NCBI GenBank assembly: GCA_015064665.1
Contig: SVRU01000013.1
Span: 1-42,326, forward strand
Reading direction: 5' to 3'
From: Oscillospiraceae bacterium
GTDB lineage: Bacteria; Bacillota_A; Clostridia; Oscillospirales; CAG-272
DNA length: 42,326 nt
Under the pieces are notes generated by a model, which was not told where the DNA came from, did no database searches, and saw only the letters and a program-made list of their open reading frames with translations. The position numbers and the translations under genes were made by a program. This document shows, in pieces, positions 6,125 through 16,184 of this stretch. Position 1 is the stretch's first letter, and each line of letters starts with the position of its first letter.

Positions 6125-8047
6125 ATGAGCGATAAGAAATTTGTAACATACGAGGAATTCGGTGCTAAGGGTGACGGTGTTGCCGAGGATTTTGCGGCGA
6201 TATGCCGTGCGCATGATTACGCAAATGAAAATGGGCTTCCCGTAAAGGCAAAGGACGGAGCAACATACTACATAAACAGCCCCATAGTTGACGGTGAGAT
6301 AAAAGAGGCTATTATAAAGACCGACGTTGATTGGGGTAATGCAAAATTTATAATTGACGATAGAGATATATCGGCAGACAACGAAACTAACGCATGGCGT
6401 TCAAAGGTTATCTTCAGAGTACTCCCCGAGCACGATATGTACAGAATAGAAGACGAAGCAATCCTTTCGGCTATTGTCGATGCGGGTCTCGGCACGAAAA
6501 CTACCCGGGTCAATATCAAGCTTGACTATCCCGCAATGATAATTCCTTACAATTCTCACCGCAAGGTTTTTAAAAGACTTGGCTACGGAAGCTGGGACGG
6601 TTCGCCTCAGCACGAGCTCATCGTAATCGATAAGGACGGAAACGTAAGTGAAGAAACTCCCATAATGTTTGATTATAACGGACTTGATTATATCGAGGTC
6701 GTAAGGCTTGACGTGAAGCCTATTACGATTTCCGGCGGTGAATTCACTACTCTTGCCAACCGTGAAAACACTATCCGCTGGGCTGAGGACGGAAGCTTTA
6801 CGCTTGTCGGCGGATATATTTCAAGAGGTCTTAACGTAAAACGCTCGTACACCACCGTCAAGGGTGTTAAGCATTTTATAAAGGGCGAGGTTTCTCTCGG
6901 TGAACAGGTGAACGAGGCGGGCGAGATAATTCACGTTTCGGCTTGCTATCAGGGCTTTTTCCTTGCCTCCTACGGCGACCATATTACCTTTGAGGACTGT
7001 ATACTCTCGGGCAGAAGATGCTACACCCGTCCGAAAGGCGGCACGGGAGGCACCTACGGTCTTTCGGGCAACTGCGTAAACAAGATAGTATTCAAAAACT
7101 GCCATCAGGCAAACTTCTGGGTAACGGTTGATGAAAATTATGAGATTCATCCCGCGAAAGAGGGCGACCCCGGAGCGCTCACAAGCATGTCGGGATATAC
7201 CGTAAACGGCACGACTCTCGGAATGCATTGGGGCATCGGCGGCACGAACTTCTGCAAGAATATGGAGTATATAGACTGCACGCTTTCCCGTTACGACGCT
7301 CACCAGGGACTTTACCACGGAAAAATCATAAACACCACTCTCAACGGCATGGAGATAGTAGGAAACGGAAATCTTCTCCTTGAAAATTCAAGACTTTTCT
7401 CAAGACGCGGCGGAATTGACGCAGGCGCGGGCAACGCGATATTCTACCTTCGCAACGATTACGCTTCAACCTGGGACGGCGAGCTCACCGTCAAGAATTT
7501 TGAGGTGTACGCAGGCATAGACGAGGAGCATAGGTCCTTTATATTCTCTCACAGCTACAACAACTGGGATTTCGGTTATCAAGCGTATTTCCCGAATCTT
7601 TACGTGGAAAATCTCCGCTATTTCGACAGAGAAACGCGCGAACCGATGCCAAAGGGCACGGATATCTATTTCGTAGGCTCAAGCATTATAAAAGAGCCCA
7701 ATCTTCACCTTAAAAAGACGGTTAAGATTCCCGCGATATTCCCCGACGTAGACGCAGACGGTGACGGACTCGTTGACGGAACGAAGATTCCTTACGATGA
7801 CGTTGTAAGCGTTCGCGGTGTTGTTGACCCGGATTGTATGGATAACCATAACCCTATAATGCCGCCGAAATATATTAAAATTCTTGGCAATACCGATGCG
7901 GGCTATAATTTTATAGTTCACGACACGAGCGAGAACGAGAACGGCGGCTTCTTCGGCACGACCGAGTTCACGAGTGACGGCGGCAGCTTCGTCGGAACCG
8001 AAAATAAATCCGATAATACCTTTAAATTCAGAAAAATTGATTTTTAA
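6125..8047 (+). CDS. array gene 3: beta-helix protein, class B
   Basis: The product is 640 residues. The frame is open from 6056, but that start lies inside the promoter. AGAGG (6113-6117) is well spaced for the ATG at 6125, giving MSDKKFVTYEEFGAKGDG, which matches gene 1. Seen: GAKGDGVAEDFAAI at the N-cap (T to A against the usual GVTDDF), the IIPYNSHRKVFKRLGYG block, WGIGGTNFCKNMEY, and the conserved block as RYDAHQGLYHG (F to Y). A single DVDADGDGLVDG loop is followed by VRGVVDP, PPKYIKILGN and GGFFGTTEF. It is the nearest relative of gene 1, sharing both the class B tail and the upstream control region, so the two look like a duplication of promoter plus gene. It heads the seven-gene unit. 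No signal peptide or membrane span is visible. Confidence 0.8.
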   Translation: MSDKKFVTYEEFGAKGDGVAEDFAAICRAHDYANENGLPVKAKDGATYYINSPIVDGEIKEAIIKTDVDWGNAKFIIDDRDISADNETNAWRSKVIFRVLPEHDMYRIEDEAILSAIVDAGLGTKTTRVNIKLDYPAMIIPYNSHRKVFKRLGYGSWDGSPQHELIVIDKDGNVSEETPIMFDYNGLDYIEVVRLDVKPITISGGEFTTLANRENTIRWAEDGSFTLVGGYISRGLNVKRSYTTVKGVKHFIKGEVSLGEQVNEAGEIIHVSACYQGFFLASYGDHITFEDCILSGRRCYTRPKGGTGGTYGLSGNCVNKIVFKNCHQANFWVTVDENYEIHPAKEGDPGALTSMSGYTVNGTTLGMHWGIGGTNFCKNMEYIDCTLSRYDAHQGLYHGKIINTTLNGMEIVGNGNLLLENSRLFSRRGGIDAGAGNAIFYLRNDYASTWDGELTVKNFEVYAGIDEEHRSFIFSHSYNNWDFGYQAYFPNLYVENLRYFDRETREPMPKGTDIYFVGSSIIKEPNLHLKKTVKIPAIFPDVDADGDGLVDGTKIPYDDVVSVRGVVDPDCMDNHNPIMPPKYIKILGNTDAGYNFIVHDTSENENGGFFGTTEFTSDGGSFVGTENKSDNTFKFRKIDF

Positions 8048-8074
8048 TAAAATGAACTTGAAAGGAAGTAAGGA

Positions 8075-10174
8075 ATGGATAAGGCTTTGACCGAAAAGGG
8101 ATACGTAACCTACGAGGATTTTGGCGCTGTGGGTGACGGTGTTACCGACGATTTTGCTGCGCTATACAAGACGCACGAGTTTGCAAACGAGCATCGCCTG
8201 CCAGTAAAGGGAACACCGGGCAAGACATACTATATTTTTGAAACGACTATGGGAACGGCAAAGCCGTTTGAAGTACCGATAAGAACAAGCGTTGACTGGC
8301 AGGGTGCGACCTTTATAATTGACGATACTAAGATGTCTGTTTGGGAGGAAAATCCGTATTCCGAGCAGGCATATAAGAATATCTTCAACGTCCTGCCCGA
8401 CAGCGAGCACGAAAAATTCCGCATCGAAAGCATTGATGCGCTCGCTGCGGTTAATGCCGGTGGAATCGGCAAGAAAACGGAGAAAATAAATCTCGGTCTT
8501 GATTGGAACGGACCGGTAATGATAGTTCCCTACAGCAAATCTCACAAGATTTTCCGCCGCCGCGGCTACGGTCAGTACGCAGGCGAGGATATGCACGAGC
8601 TTATAGTCGTTGAGGCAGACGGAACAGTAAGCCCCGACACCCCAATAATGTTCGACTACAAGGGCATTGATTATATGGACGTAATCAAGCTTGATCCCAA
8701 AAGCGCAATAACTCTTGAAAACGGTATATTTATCACCAAGGAATCGCGTGTAAACCAAAGTTACCTGAAGGATGATGGTACTTACGGCTATCGCGGCGGA
8801 TATATCCGCAGAGGAATGAACGTAACGCGCTCTTACACCACGGTTAAAAATATAGAACACAGGATCGAGGGTTATACCACTCTTCTCGAAAGAGCTCTTG
8901 AGCATAAGGAGGGCTCGGCATATGCGGGATTTTTCAGATCCGCATACGCAAACGAGATTACCTATAAGGACTGCATAATGCCGGGCAGATTTGCATACTC
9001 CTGCTACAGCTCATATAATTTCGGTGCCAATTGCGTAAACAAAATAGTTCTTGATGGATGCTTCCAGCCGAATTTCTGGTTTGAAATAGATCCCGAAACC
9101 TACGAGCTTCGCGATGGCGCTGTTTACGACAAAAATTGCATCGGAAACGCAAGAAAAACCTCTCAAAACGCAATAACCGGAATGGGAGGCGTTGACGTAA
9201 AGGGTGTCAGACTTCCTCTTTGCTGGGGTATCGGCGGAACAAATTACTGCAAAAATATGGAATACAGAAATTCCACACTCACACGCTTTGACGCTCACGC
9301 AGGCCTTTATAACGGCAAAATTATCAACTGCAACATAAGCGGAATGGAGCTTACGGGTATCGGTGAATTTATAATTGAGGATTCCGCTTGGCATCCATAC
9401 TCGACCAAAACGCCAATGCTCTATTTAAGAGGCGACTACGGATTCCATTGGGACGGAAATATAAGTATCAAAAATACAGACGCATATATGATTCCCAATA
9501 CGGAGCTCAATCTCGCTCACTTTAACTACGTTAACTGGTATTTTGGATACACCTGCGTATTCCCGAATATAACTATTGATAATCTAAGATATCTCGATGC
9601 GAAAACGCATAAGCCTTTAGCTCCGGGATATAAAACCAATTTCTTCGCCTATCGCGAGAACGCAATGAAAATGCACCTCTACGATTCGGGCGAACCGAGC
9701 ATATTCGCCGTCACCGATGACGATAAAGACGGTTATATTGACGAGCCCCTGTTTGATATAAATAAGGACGGAGTAATCGACGAAAAGGACCTCGTTGACC
9801 TCGACGCTGACGGAAGGGTTGGCAACACCTCGTTAAAATATGACGATTATTTCAATAAGCCGGATTACAAAAGAGGAATTCCGCATCCTACATGCACACT
9901 TAACCTTAACGCCGTATGCCCTCCCGCATATTTCAAGGTTATCAATAACGAAACCGAGGACGGCAATACGGTATGCCACTACGTTTTGAAGGATACCTCG
10001 GGAGAGGGAATAAGCGACGGCGGATGGCACAGAGGAAGGGAAGAGCCCGATACGATGGGCGGATTCTTTGGCGCAACGAAATTCATATACGGCGAAGGTG
10101 AGGGGGATTTCTTCATCGGACCAAATAACGATAAGAATGCAAATTTCTATTTTACAAAGGAATTCAATAAATAA
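8075..10174 (+). CDS. array gene 4: beta-helix protein, class C
   Basis: The product is 699 residues; the ATG follows AAAGGAAG by a short spacer, 27 bases after gene 3. The N-cap is YEDFGAVGDGVTDDFAA. Then come KGTPGKTYYIF (a class C signature), the VPYSKSHKIFRRRGYGQY block, WGIGGTNYCKNMEY, TRFDAHAGLYNG, YLRGDYGFHWDG and NWYFGYTCVFPN. From about residue 547 there are three close-set acidic loops (DDDKDGYIDE, DINKDGVIDE, DLDADGRVGN), more compact than a dockerin and closer in style to thrombospondin-3-like calcium loops. The C-terminal part has PPAYFKVINN, DGGWHRG and GGFFGATKFIYGEGEGDFFIG. By shared segments (TTLLER, KDLVDLD or CDLVDLD) it pairs with gene 6. No signal peptide. Substrate and activity are unknown. 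Confidence 0.8.
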   Translation: MDKALTEKGYVTYEDFGAVGDGVTDDFAALYKTHEFANEHRLPVKGTPGKTYYIFETTMGTAKPFEVPIRTSVDWQGATFIIDDTKMSVWEENPYSEQAYKNIFNVLPDSEHEKFRIESIDALAAVNAGGIGKKTEKINLGLDWNGPVMIVPYSKSHKIFRRRGYGQYAGEDMHELIVVEADGTVSPDTPIMFDYKGIDYMDVIKLDPKSAITLENGIFITKESRVNQSYLKDDGTYGYRGGYIRRGMNVTRSYTTVKNIEHRIEGYTTLLERALEHKEGSAYAGFFRSAYANEITYKDCIMPGRFAYSCYSSYNFGANCVNKIVLDGCFQPNFWFEIDPETYELRDGAVYDKNCIGNARKTSQNAITGMGGVDVKGVRLPLCWGIGGTNYCKNMEYRNSTLTRFDAHAGLYNGKIINCNISGMELTGIGEFIIEDSAWHPYSTKTPMLYLRGDYGFHWDGNISIKNTDAYMIPNTELNLAHFNYVNWYFGYTCVFPNITIDNLRYLDAKTHKPLAPGYKTNFFAYRENAMKMHLYDSGEPSIFAVTDDDKDGYIDEPLFDINKDGVIDEKDLVDLDADGRVGNTSLKYDDYFNKPDYKRGIPHPTCTLNLNAVCPPAYFKVINNETEDGNTVCHYVLKDTSGEGISDGGWHRGREEPDTMGGFFGATKFIYGEGEGDFFIGPNNDKNANFYFTKEFNK

Positions 10175-10193
10175 AGACAGGTGGAAATAGACA

Positions 10194-12320
10194 ATGAGTT
10201 TTGATGGAAAAAATATCGATTTTAAATTGCGCGGTTACGTAACCTACGAGGATTTCGGAGCCGTTGGCGACGGTGTTACCGACGATTTCGGTGCGATTTA
10301 CGAAACCCACAAATATGCAAATGAGCACAAGCTTGCGGTAAAGGGTACGCCCGGAAAAACCTACTACATATTCGACACTAGGCTTGGGACCGAAACGCCT
10401 TTTATGGTTGAGATAAAAACCAACGTCGACTGGCGCGGTGCGAATTTCATAATCGACGACCGCAAGATATCTGTTATGAGGGGCACGCCCTATAAGGAAA
10501 TGGCTCACAAAAACATTTTCTCTGTGCTTCCCGAGGAGGAGCATAAGGTTTACAGGCTTGACGACAGGAAAAAGCTCGACAGAATTGCCCGTCAGGGTCT
10601 TGATATGAATACGAAGAAAATCGACCTCGGCTTAGATTGGGACGGACCCGTGATGATAATTCCCTACAACTCGGCTCATAAGGTGTTCCGCCGCCGCGGT
10701 TACAGTCAGTTTGCGGGCGAGCCGATGCATGAGATAATCGTGGTTGAGTCTGACGGAAGCATCAGTTGTGAAACTCCTATAATGTTCAGCTATGCGTCAA
10801 TCGATTATATCGACGTCTATAAGCTCGACCCCTCATCCGCAATTACCATCGAAAACGGTGTGTTTACTACGCTTGAATCCAAGATAAACCACTTTTTGCC
10901 CAATGAAAACGGCGAGCTTGCCTATACCTATCACGGATATATTGGAAGAGGTATTAACGTTCAGCGCTCCTATACCACGGTTAAAAATATCGAGCACAGG
11001 GTCGAAATCGGCTTTGGACTCCGTGAGCGCGCTGAGAATAAGGTTGAAGGAGCAATATACTACGGCTTCTTCAGAGCATCCTATGCAAATCACGTAACCT
11101 TCAAGGATTGCTTGATGCCAGGACGTATCGCATACGGCCCCGGAAACGGTTATTCCTCATATAATTTCGGCGCGCTTTGCGTTAACAAGATAGTTCTTGA
11201 AAACTGCGTTCAGCCGAACTTCTGGGTGTCGGTCGACCCCGAAACCTTTGAGATGAAAAATGCCGCGGTCCGTGATGAAAGTGCAACGGGTCATGCGAAA
11301 AAAACAACGCTCGACTGCGTTGTCGGAACCGGCTCTGTTGACGTAAACGGTGTAAAGAGAAGAATGCAATGGGGCATCGGCGGCACGAATTACTGTAAGA
11401 ATATGGAATATATAAATTCCACCCTTTCACGCTTTGACGCTCACGCGGGACTATACCACGGAAGAATAATAAACTGCAACGTGAGCGGACTTGAGCTTAC
11501 GGGTGTCGGTGAATTCATGCTCAAGGACTCTGCTTGGTATCCCTACTACGAAACTACCCCGCTTCTTTATCTCCGTTCAGACTACGGCTATCATTGGGGA
11601 GGCGACATACTTATAAAGAACGTAAAGGCGTATATGATAAACAGAAGCGAGCTTTATCTTGCAAACCACGCCTTCTCCAACTGGTATTTCGGCTACACCT
11701 GCAGATTCCCCGACGTAACCATTGACAATCTCACCTTCTACGATTCTTTAAGCGAGCAAAGACTTGCGCCCGGTCACAAAGCGCGTATATTTAATTTCAG
11801 ACAAAACGCGGCGCGCATGCATCTTGACGATGCAGGTGTTCCGAGCATATTTGCGTGTCTTGATGAGGACGGCGACGGATTTATTGACGAGCCGAAATTC
11901 CTTTGCGAGTCAGATGGCTCATTCTATCCCGCGTGCGACCTTGACGGTGACGGCAAGATAGGAAACACCTCGCTTAAATATGCCGATTACATCGATACTC
12001 CCGACTATAAAAGAGGTATAATTCATCCTGCCTGCACGGCAAACCTCAACAAAACAAGACCTCCGCAGTACTTCAGAATTCTCAACAATACTGACGGAGA
12101 CGGCAGATGCGTGTGCAATTATCGCTTTAAAAACACATCAGGCGAGGGCATAAGCGACGGCGGCTGGTACAGAGGCGAAAACGACCCCGACACTATGGGC
12201 GGCTTCTTCGGCGGCACGAAATTCGTATACGGCGAGGGTGACGGTGATTTCTTCATTGGCACCGACAAAAATCAGACGAAGACAGAGAGCTTTGAATTTA
12301 TTGACGATTATTACGTTTAA
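10194..12320 (+). CDS. array gene 5: beta-helix protein, class C
   Basis: The product is 708 residues from an ATG preceded by AGGTGGA, 19 bases after gene 4. It shows the family order: YEDFGAVGDGVTDDFGAIY, KGTPGKTYYIFDT, IIPYNSAHKVFRRRGYSQF, a long middle with ENGELAYTYHGYIGRG, WGIGGTNYCKNMEY, SRFDAHAGLYHG, YLRSDYGYHWGG, SNWYFGYTCRFPD. The acidic module near residues 555-600 has two canonical loops (DEDGDGFIDE and DLDGDGKIGN). The middle loop seen in genes 4, 6 and 8 is replaced by ESDGSFYPAC, a trait shared only with gene 9. The end has PPQYFRILNN and GGFFGGTKFVYGEGDGDFFIG. Around 10688-10735 the DNA is nearly identical to gene 6 at 12808-12860, a local patch that could come from gene conversion. 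No signal peptide. Confidence 0.8.
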   Translation: MSFDGKNIDFKLRGYVTYEDFGAVGDGVTDDFGAIYETHKYANEHKLAVKGTPGKTYYIFDTRLGTETPFMVEIKTNVDWRGANFIIDDRKISVMRGTPYKEMAHKNIFSVLPEEEHKVYRLDDRKKLDRIARQGLDMNTKKIDLGLDWDGPVMIIPYNSAHKVFRRRGYSQFAGEPMHEIIVVESDGSISCETPIMFSYASIDYIDVYKLDPSSAITIENGVFTTLESKINHFLPNENGELAYTYHGYIGRGINVQRSYTTVKNIEHRVEIGFGLRERAENKVEGAIYYGFFRASYANHVTFKDCLMPGRIAYGPGNGYSSYNFGALCVNKIVLENCVQPNFWVSVDPETFEMKNAAVRDESATGHAKKTTLDCVVGTGSVDVNGVKRRMQWGIGGTNYCKNMEYINSTLSRFDAHAGLYHGRIINCNVSGLELTGVGEFMLKDSAWYPYYETTPLLYLRSDYGYHWGGDILIKNVKAYMINRSELYLANHAFSNWYFGYTCRFPDVTIDNLTFYDSLSEQRLAPGHKARIFNFRQNAARMHLDDAGVPSIFACLDEDGDGFIDEPKFLCESDGSFYPACDLDGDGKIGNTSLKYADYIDTPDYKRGIIHPACTANLNKTRPPQYFRILNNTDGDGRCVCNYRFKNTSGEGISDGGWYRGENDPDTMGGFFGGTKFVYGEGDGDFFIGTDKNQTKTESFEFIDDYYV

Positions 12321-12332
12321 GGAGAGAAGAGC

Positions 12333-14447
12333 ATGGTGGATTTTAAAGAACGCGGCTACGTAACCTACGAGGATTTCGGAGCTGTGGGCGACGGTGTAAC
12401 CGATGATTTTTTGGCGATATATAAAACGCACGAATACGCAAACGAGCATAAGCTTTCGGTAAAAGGAACACCCGGCAAGACCTATTACATATTTGAAACA
12501 AGACTCAACGGAGAAAAAGAGGCATCCTATGTTACCGTAAAAACAAACGTTGACTGGTGCGGAGCTCATTTCATAATTGATGATACTCCAATCTCTCTTA
12601 TGGAGGATAACCCTTACAGAGAGCTTGCAAGAAAGAATATTTTCATAGTTATGCCCGAGGACGAGCATAAAAAGACGGTAATTGACGACCCCGACGAGCT
12701 TGCAAGAATTAACAGAGAGGGAATCAATACCAAAACGAAGTATATAAATCTCGGTATCGATTGGAACGGACCCGTTATGATAATTCCTTACAGCGAGGGA
12801 CATAAGGTGTTCCGCCGCCGCGGTTACAGTCAGTTTGCAGGCGAGCCGATGCATGAGATTATCGTTCTTGAGTCAGACGGCAAGGTAAGCGAAGAAACGC
12901 CTATAATGTTCGACTATGCGGGCATTGACTACATAGACGTATACAGGCTCGACCCATCGTCAGCTATCACTATCGAAAACGGTGTGTTCACAACCCGTGA
13001 ATCAAGAGTCAACCACAAGATTCTACAGCCAGACGGTACATATACGTTTGCGGGGAGATACATTGCGCGAGGAACTAAGGTTGCGCGTTCTTACACCACC
13101 GTCAAGAATATAGAGCACAGACTCGAGGGCTGGACCACGCTTCTTGAAAGGGTTGACGAAAACCGTGAGGGCTCGCCTTACGCGGGATTTTTCCGCGCAG
13201 AGTATGCAAACCGCATAACATATAAGGATTGTATAATGCCCGGCAGATTTTCCTACGGCGTAAGAGCAAACGGACATTCATCATATAATTTCGGCGCGCT
13301 TTGCGTAAACAAGATTGTTCTTGACGGATGCGTTCAGCCTAACTTCTGGGTGTCGGTTGACCCTGAAACCTATGAAATGAAGGATGCAACCGTATTTGAT
13401 AAAAGCTGCACGGGTAACGCAAGACCTGCATCCAAGGACGTTATAGCAGGTATGGGCTACGTAGACGTCAAGGGTGTTACAAAGCCTATTCTGTGGGGTA
13501 TCGGCGGAACTAACTACTGTAAAAATATGGAGTATCTCAACTCCACTCTTACACGCTTTGATGCTCACGCAGGACTCTATCACGGCAAGATTATCAACTG
13601 TAATATCAGCGGAATGGAGCTTACCGGTGTCGGCAACTTTATCCTTGAGGACAGCGATTGGTATCCATATACCGCCAACACTCCGCTTCTCTATTTGCGC
13701 TCCGACTACGGCTATCACTGGGACGGTGATATACTGATAAAGAATACCAAGGCGTTTATGTATGACGACAGCAAGCTTAATATTGCGCATTATTACTACA
13801 ATAATTGGTATTTCGGCTATACTTGTGCTTTTCCGAATATCACTATCGATAATCTCGCCTACTATAATGCTAAAACGTGGGAGCGGCGTGATGCGGGATA
13901 TGGCGCAAAGCTCTTCCTTTTCAGAGAGAACGCAAAGAAAATGCATCTTTACGATTCGGGTGAAAAGGCTATTTTCGCCTGTCTTGACGAGGACGGCGAC
14001 GGATATATTGACGAGCCGATTTTCGATATAAATAAGGACGGAGTAATTGACCAATGTGACCTTGTTGACCTCGACGGTGACGGCAAGGAAGGAAATACTT
14101 CTCTTAAGTATGCCGATTATATCGATACACCCGATTACAGAAGAGGTATAACCCACCCGAGCTGCACAACGAACCTTAACGCAGTTAAGCCGCCCAAATA
14201 TTTCAAGGTTATTAATAACGAAACTGAGGATGGCAGATGCGTGTGTACCTATACGGTTAAGGATACCTCGCTTGAGCAAATCAGTGACGGACTTTTCAGA
14301 GATGAAAGCAAGACCGATAGCTTCGGCGGATTTTTCGGAACGACCGAGTTTATATACGGCGCGGGCAAGGGCGAGAGCTTTATCGGAACGGCTGATAAAA
14401 ACGGTGTTACAAATACCTTCTTCTTTGCCGAAGAATACGATTCATAA
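12333..14447 (+). CDS. array gene 6: beta-helix protein, class C
   Basis: The product is 704 residues; the ATG follows AAGGAGAGA and the spacer to gene 5 is only 12 bases. The order matches its neighbours: YEDFGAVGDGVTDDFLAIY, KGTPGKTYYIFET, IIPYSEGHKVFRRRGYSQF, TTLLERVDENREG, WGIGGTNYCKNMEY, TRFDAHAGLYHG, YLRSDYGYHWDG and NNWYFGYTCAFPN. The acidic module from about residue 550 keeps all three loops (DEDGDGYIDE, DINKDGVIDQ, DLDGDGKEGN). The C-terminal end differs slightly from gene 4 (LEQISDGLFRDE in place of the DGGWHRG-type motif) but retains GGFFGTTEFIYGAGKG. Gene 4 is its nearest relative in protein sequence, although the short DNA patch near 12810 is closest to gene 5. No signal peptide or membrane span. 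Confidence 0.8.
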   Translation: MVDFKERGYVTYEDFGAVGDGVTDDFLAIYKTHEYANEHKLSVKGTPGKTYYIFETRLNGEKEASYVTVKTNVDWCGAHFIIDDTPISLMEDNPYRELARKNIFIVMPEDEHKKTVIDDPDELARINREGINTKTKYINLGIDWNGPVMIIPYSEGHKVFRRRGYSQFAGEPMHEIIVLESDGKVSEETPIMFDYAGIDYIDVYRLDPSSAITIENGVFTTRESRVNHKILQPDGTYTFAGRYIARGTKVARSYTTVKNIEHRLEGWTTLLERVDENREGSPYAGFFRAEYANRITYKDCIMPGRFSYGVRANGHSSYNFGALCVNKIVLDGCVQPNFWVSVDPETYEMKDATVFDKSCTGNARPASKDVIAGMGYVDVKGVTKPILWGIGGTNYCKNMEYLNSTLTRFDAHAGLYHGKIINCNISGMELTGVGNFILEDSDWYPYTANTPLLYLRSDYGYHWDGDILIKNTKAFMYDDSKLNIAHYYYNNWYFGYTCAFPNITIDNLAYYNAKTWERRDAGYGAKLFLFRENAKKMHLYDSGEKAIFACLDEDGDGYIDEPIFDINKDGVIDQCDLVDLDGDGKEGNTSLKYADYIDTPDYRRGITHPSCTTNLNAVKPPKYFKVINNETEDGRCVCTYTVKDTSLEQISDGLFRDESKTDSFGGFFGTTEFIYGAGKGESFIGTADKNGVTNTFFFAEEYDS

Positions 14448-14465
14448 TTTAGAGAGGCTTACAAA

Positions 14466-16166
14466 ATGAGTTATCGAGCAAACGTACAGCAGATAAAGGA
14501 AAGGGGTTTTGTCACGTATCTTGATTTCGGTGCCGTCGGCGACGGTGTGACCGAAGACTTCAAGGCTATTTACGCGGCTCACGAGTTCGCTAACGAAAAC
14601 CGACTTCCCGTAATAACCGACGATGATAAGACCTACTATATCCACGATACCGAAATTGACGGCGAGGCAAAGACCGTAAGGATACGCACGAACGTTACTT
14701 GGGGCACTTCGAAATTTATAATCGACGATAGCGATATCGAGTATAACGAGGGGCTTAAAAGAGGATATAAAAATCTTTTCAAAGTCATCTCGGATTATGA
14801 AGAGATTACAATAACCGAGCCCGAGATTCTTGAGCGGTTTGCGGGTGTCGGTGAGGGAACGAAAAAATTCGAGCTTAAGCTCGGATATCCTGCTCTCATC
14901 GTGATTTACGACGAGGACCACAGAGTTTATCACAGAGCCGGTGCCTCCTACGTGGCAAGGGGAGGGCAAAGCTCTCCGCAGCACGAGGTATTTCTCATAG
15001 ACGAAGAGGGAAATATCGACGAGTCAACTCCCTTTATGTTCAACTATAAGCAGGTAACAAAGATACTCGTTATAAGAGCTGACGTTGAGCCGCTTAAAAT
15101 CAAGGGCGGAATTTTCACCACCAAAGCCCCTGTTTTCAAGGTCGCCGAGGGCGAGGAGGCAAGGGTGAGAGGCTCTTATCTAAGAAATATTTCGGTCAAT
15201 CGCTCCTACACGACGGTCGAGGGCGTGGAGCACTACGTTGAGGGTGTCGTTTCAATAGAAGACTATAAGGCGAATAAATACCACGGCGTGCATTATTCGG
15301 GATTTTATTCGGCAACCTTTGCAAATGACGTCACCTTTAAAAACTGTATTCTGACGGGAAGATTCAGCTATCACCATTCGACTTACGAATTCCAGGCAAA
15401 CCACATAAATAAGATTCGCCTTGTTGGATGTGTTCAGTCGAATTTTGAAATAGAGGATTACGACGGAAACAGAGTTTACAGCATGGCAATCTCCCCCGTG
15501 ACGCACTCGGTTACCTATTGGGGCATAGGCGGCACGAATTTCTGCAAAAATATGGAGTACGTTGACTCAAAGCTGTCACGCTTTGACGCTCATCAGGGAC
15601 TCTATAACGGAAAGATAGTAAATTCCAGCGTAAACTTTATGGAGATAATCGGAAAGGGCGAGCTTATCTTTGACAGGCTTAACTGGTGCTCGGCCTCCGC
15701 GGAAGGACCTTACAATAATATGGTGTATCTTCGCGGCGACTACGGCTCAACCTGGGACGGAACGATAATTTATAAGGATTGCACTCTGAATTTCAGCCGC
15801 GGCACAGCGCGGATATTCTACCATTCTTATACAAACTGGAATTTCGGATATACCTGCCATTTTCCGAATCTTATAATCGATAATCCTACTATAAACGGAA
15901 TCGAAGAGGGGCAAAAAATCGAATTTCTCACCTTTGATAAAAGCCTTGGAAGAGAGCCAAATATGCACCTTCCGACGACTGTCAACGTACCCGTCAAGGG
16001 TTATGACGGAGTTGACGACGAAACGAATATGACTAACAATAATATGATAGTTCCGCCCGCCTTTTTAAAGGTAATTAACAATAAGAGCGGAGTCGAGTTC
16101 AGCATTCCTAAGTCATCATTCTTTGACAAAACCGAAAAGGTCGGCTTCATTGAAGAGAAAATATAA
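14466..16166 (+). CDS. array gene 7: beta-helix protein, class A (short, no calcium module)
   Basis: The product is 566 residues; the ATG is preceded by AGAGAGG, 18 bases after gene 6. N-cap: YLDFGAVGDGVTEDFKAIY. The family block near residues 135-150 is altered (VIYDEDHRVYHRAGASY in place of the IIPY...RRRGY form). The conserved centre is intact: WGIGGTNFCKNMEY, SRFDAHQGLYNG, YLRGDYGSTWDG, TNWNFGYTCHFPNL. It ends shortly after PPAFLKVINN with FFDKTEKVGFIEEKI and has no DxDGDG loop. It pairs with gene 2 by length, tail and loop absence, although the two sit in different transcription units, so the short class has been kept in both. No signal peptide. The lack of the acidic module argues that this module is not needed for whatever the beta-helix does. 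Confidence 0.8.
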   Translation: MSYRANVQQIKERGFVTYLDFGAVGDGVTEDFKAIYAAHEFANENRLPVITDDDKTYYIHDTEIDGEAKTVRIRTNVTWGTSKFIIDDSDIEYNEGLKRGYKNLFKVISDYEEITITEPEILERFAGVGEGTKKFELKLGYPALIVIYDEDHRVYHRAGASYVARGGQSSPQHEVFLIDEEGNIDESTPFMFNYKQVTKILVIRADVEPLKIKGGIFTTKAPVFKVAEGEEARVRGSYLRNISVNRSYTTVEGVEHYVEGVVSIEDYKANKYHGVHYSGFYSATFANDVTFKNCILTGRFSYHHSTYEFQANHINKIRLVGCVQSNFEIEDYDGNRVYSMAISPVTHSVTYWGIGGTNFCKNMEYVDSKLSRFDAHQGLYNGKIVNSSVNFMEIIGKGELIFDRLNWCSASAEGPYNNMVYLRGDYGSTWDGTIIYKDCTLNFSRGTARIFYHSYTNWNFGYTCHFPNLIIDNPTINGIEEGQKIEFLTFDKSLGREPNMHLPTTVNVPVKGYDGVDDETNMTNNNMIVPPAFLKVINNKSGVEFSIPKSSFFDKTEKVGFIEEKI

Positions 16167-16184
16167 AAGAACGGAGAGCAGAAA

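Noticed and set aside
9700..9860. Dockerin domain (cellulosome attachment)
   Set aside because: Loops are spaced too tightly, lack the two helix-containing 22-residue repeats, and no cohesin is in the window.
13281..14279. 332-residue antisense ORF inside gene 6
   Set aside because: Same reason: the sense frame is fixed by strong protein conservation in eight other copies.
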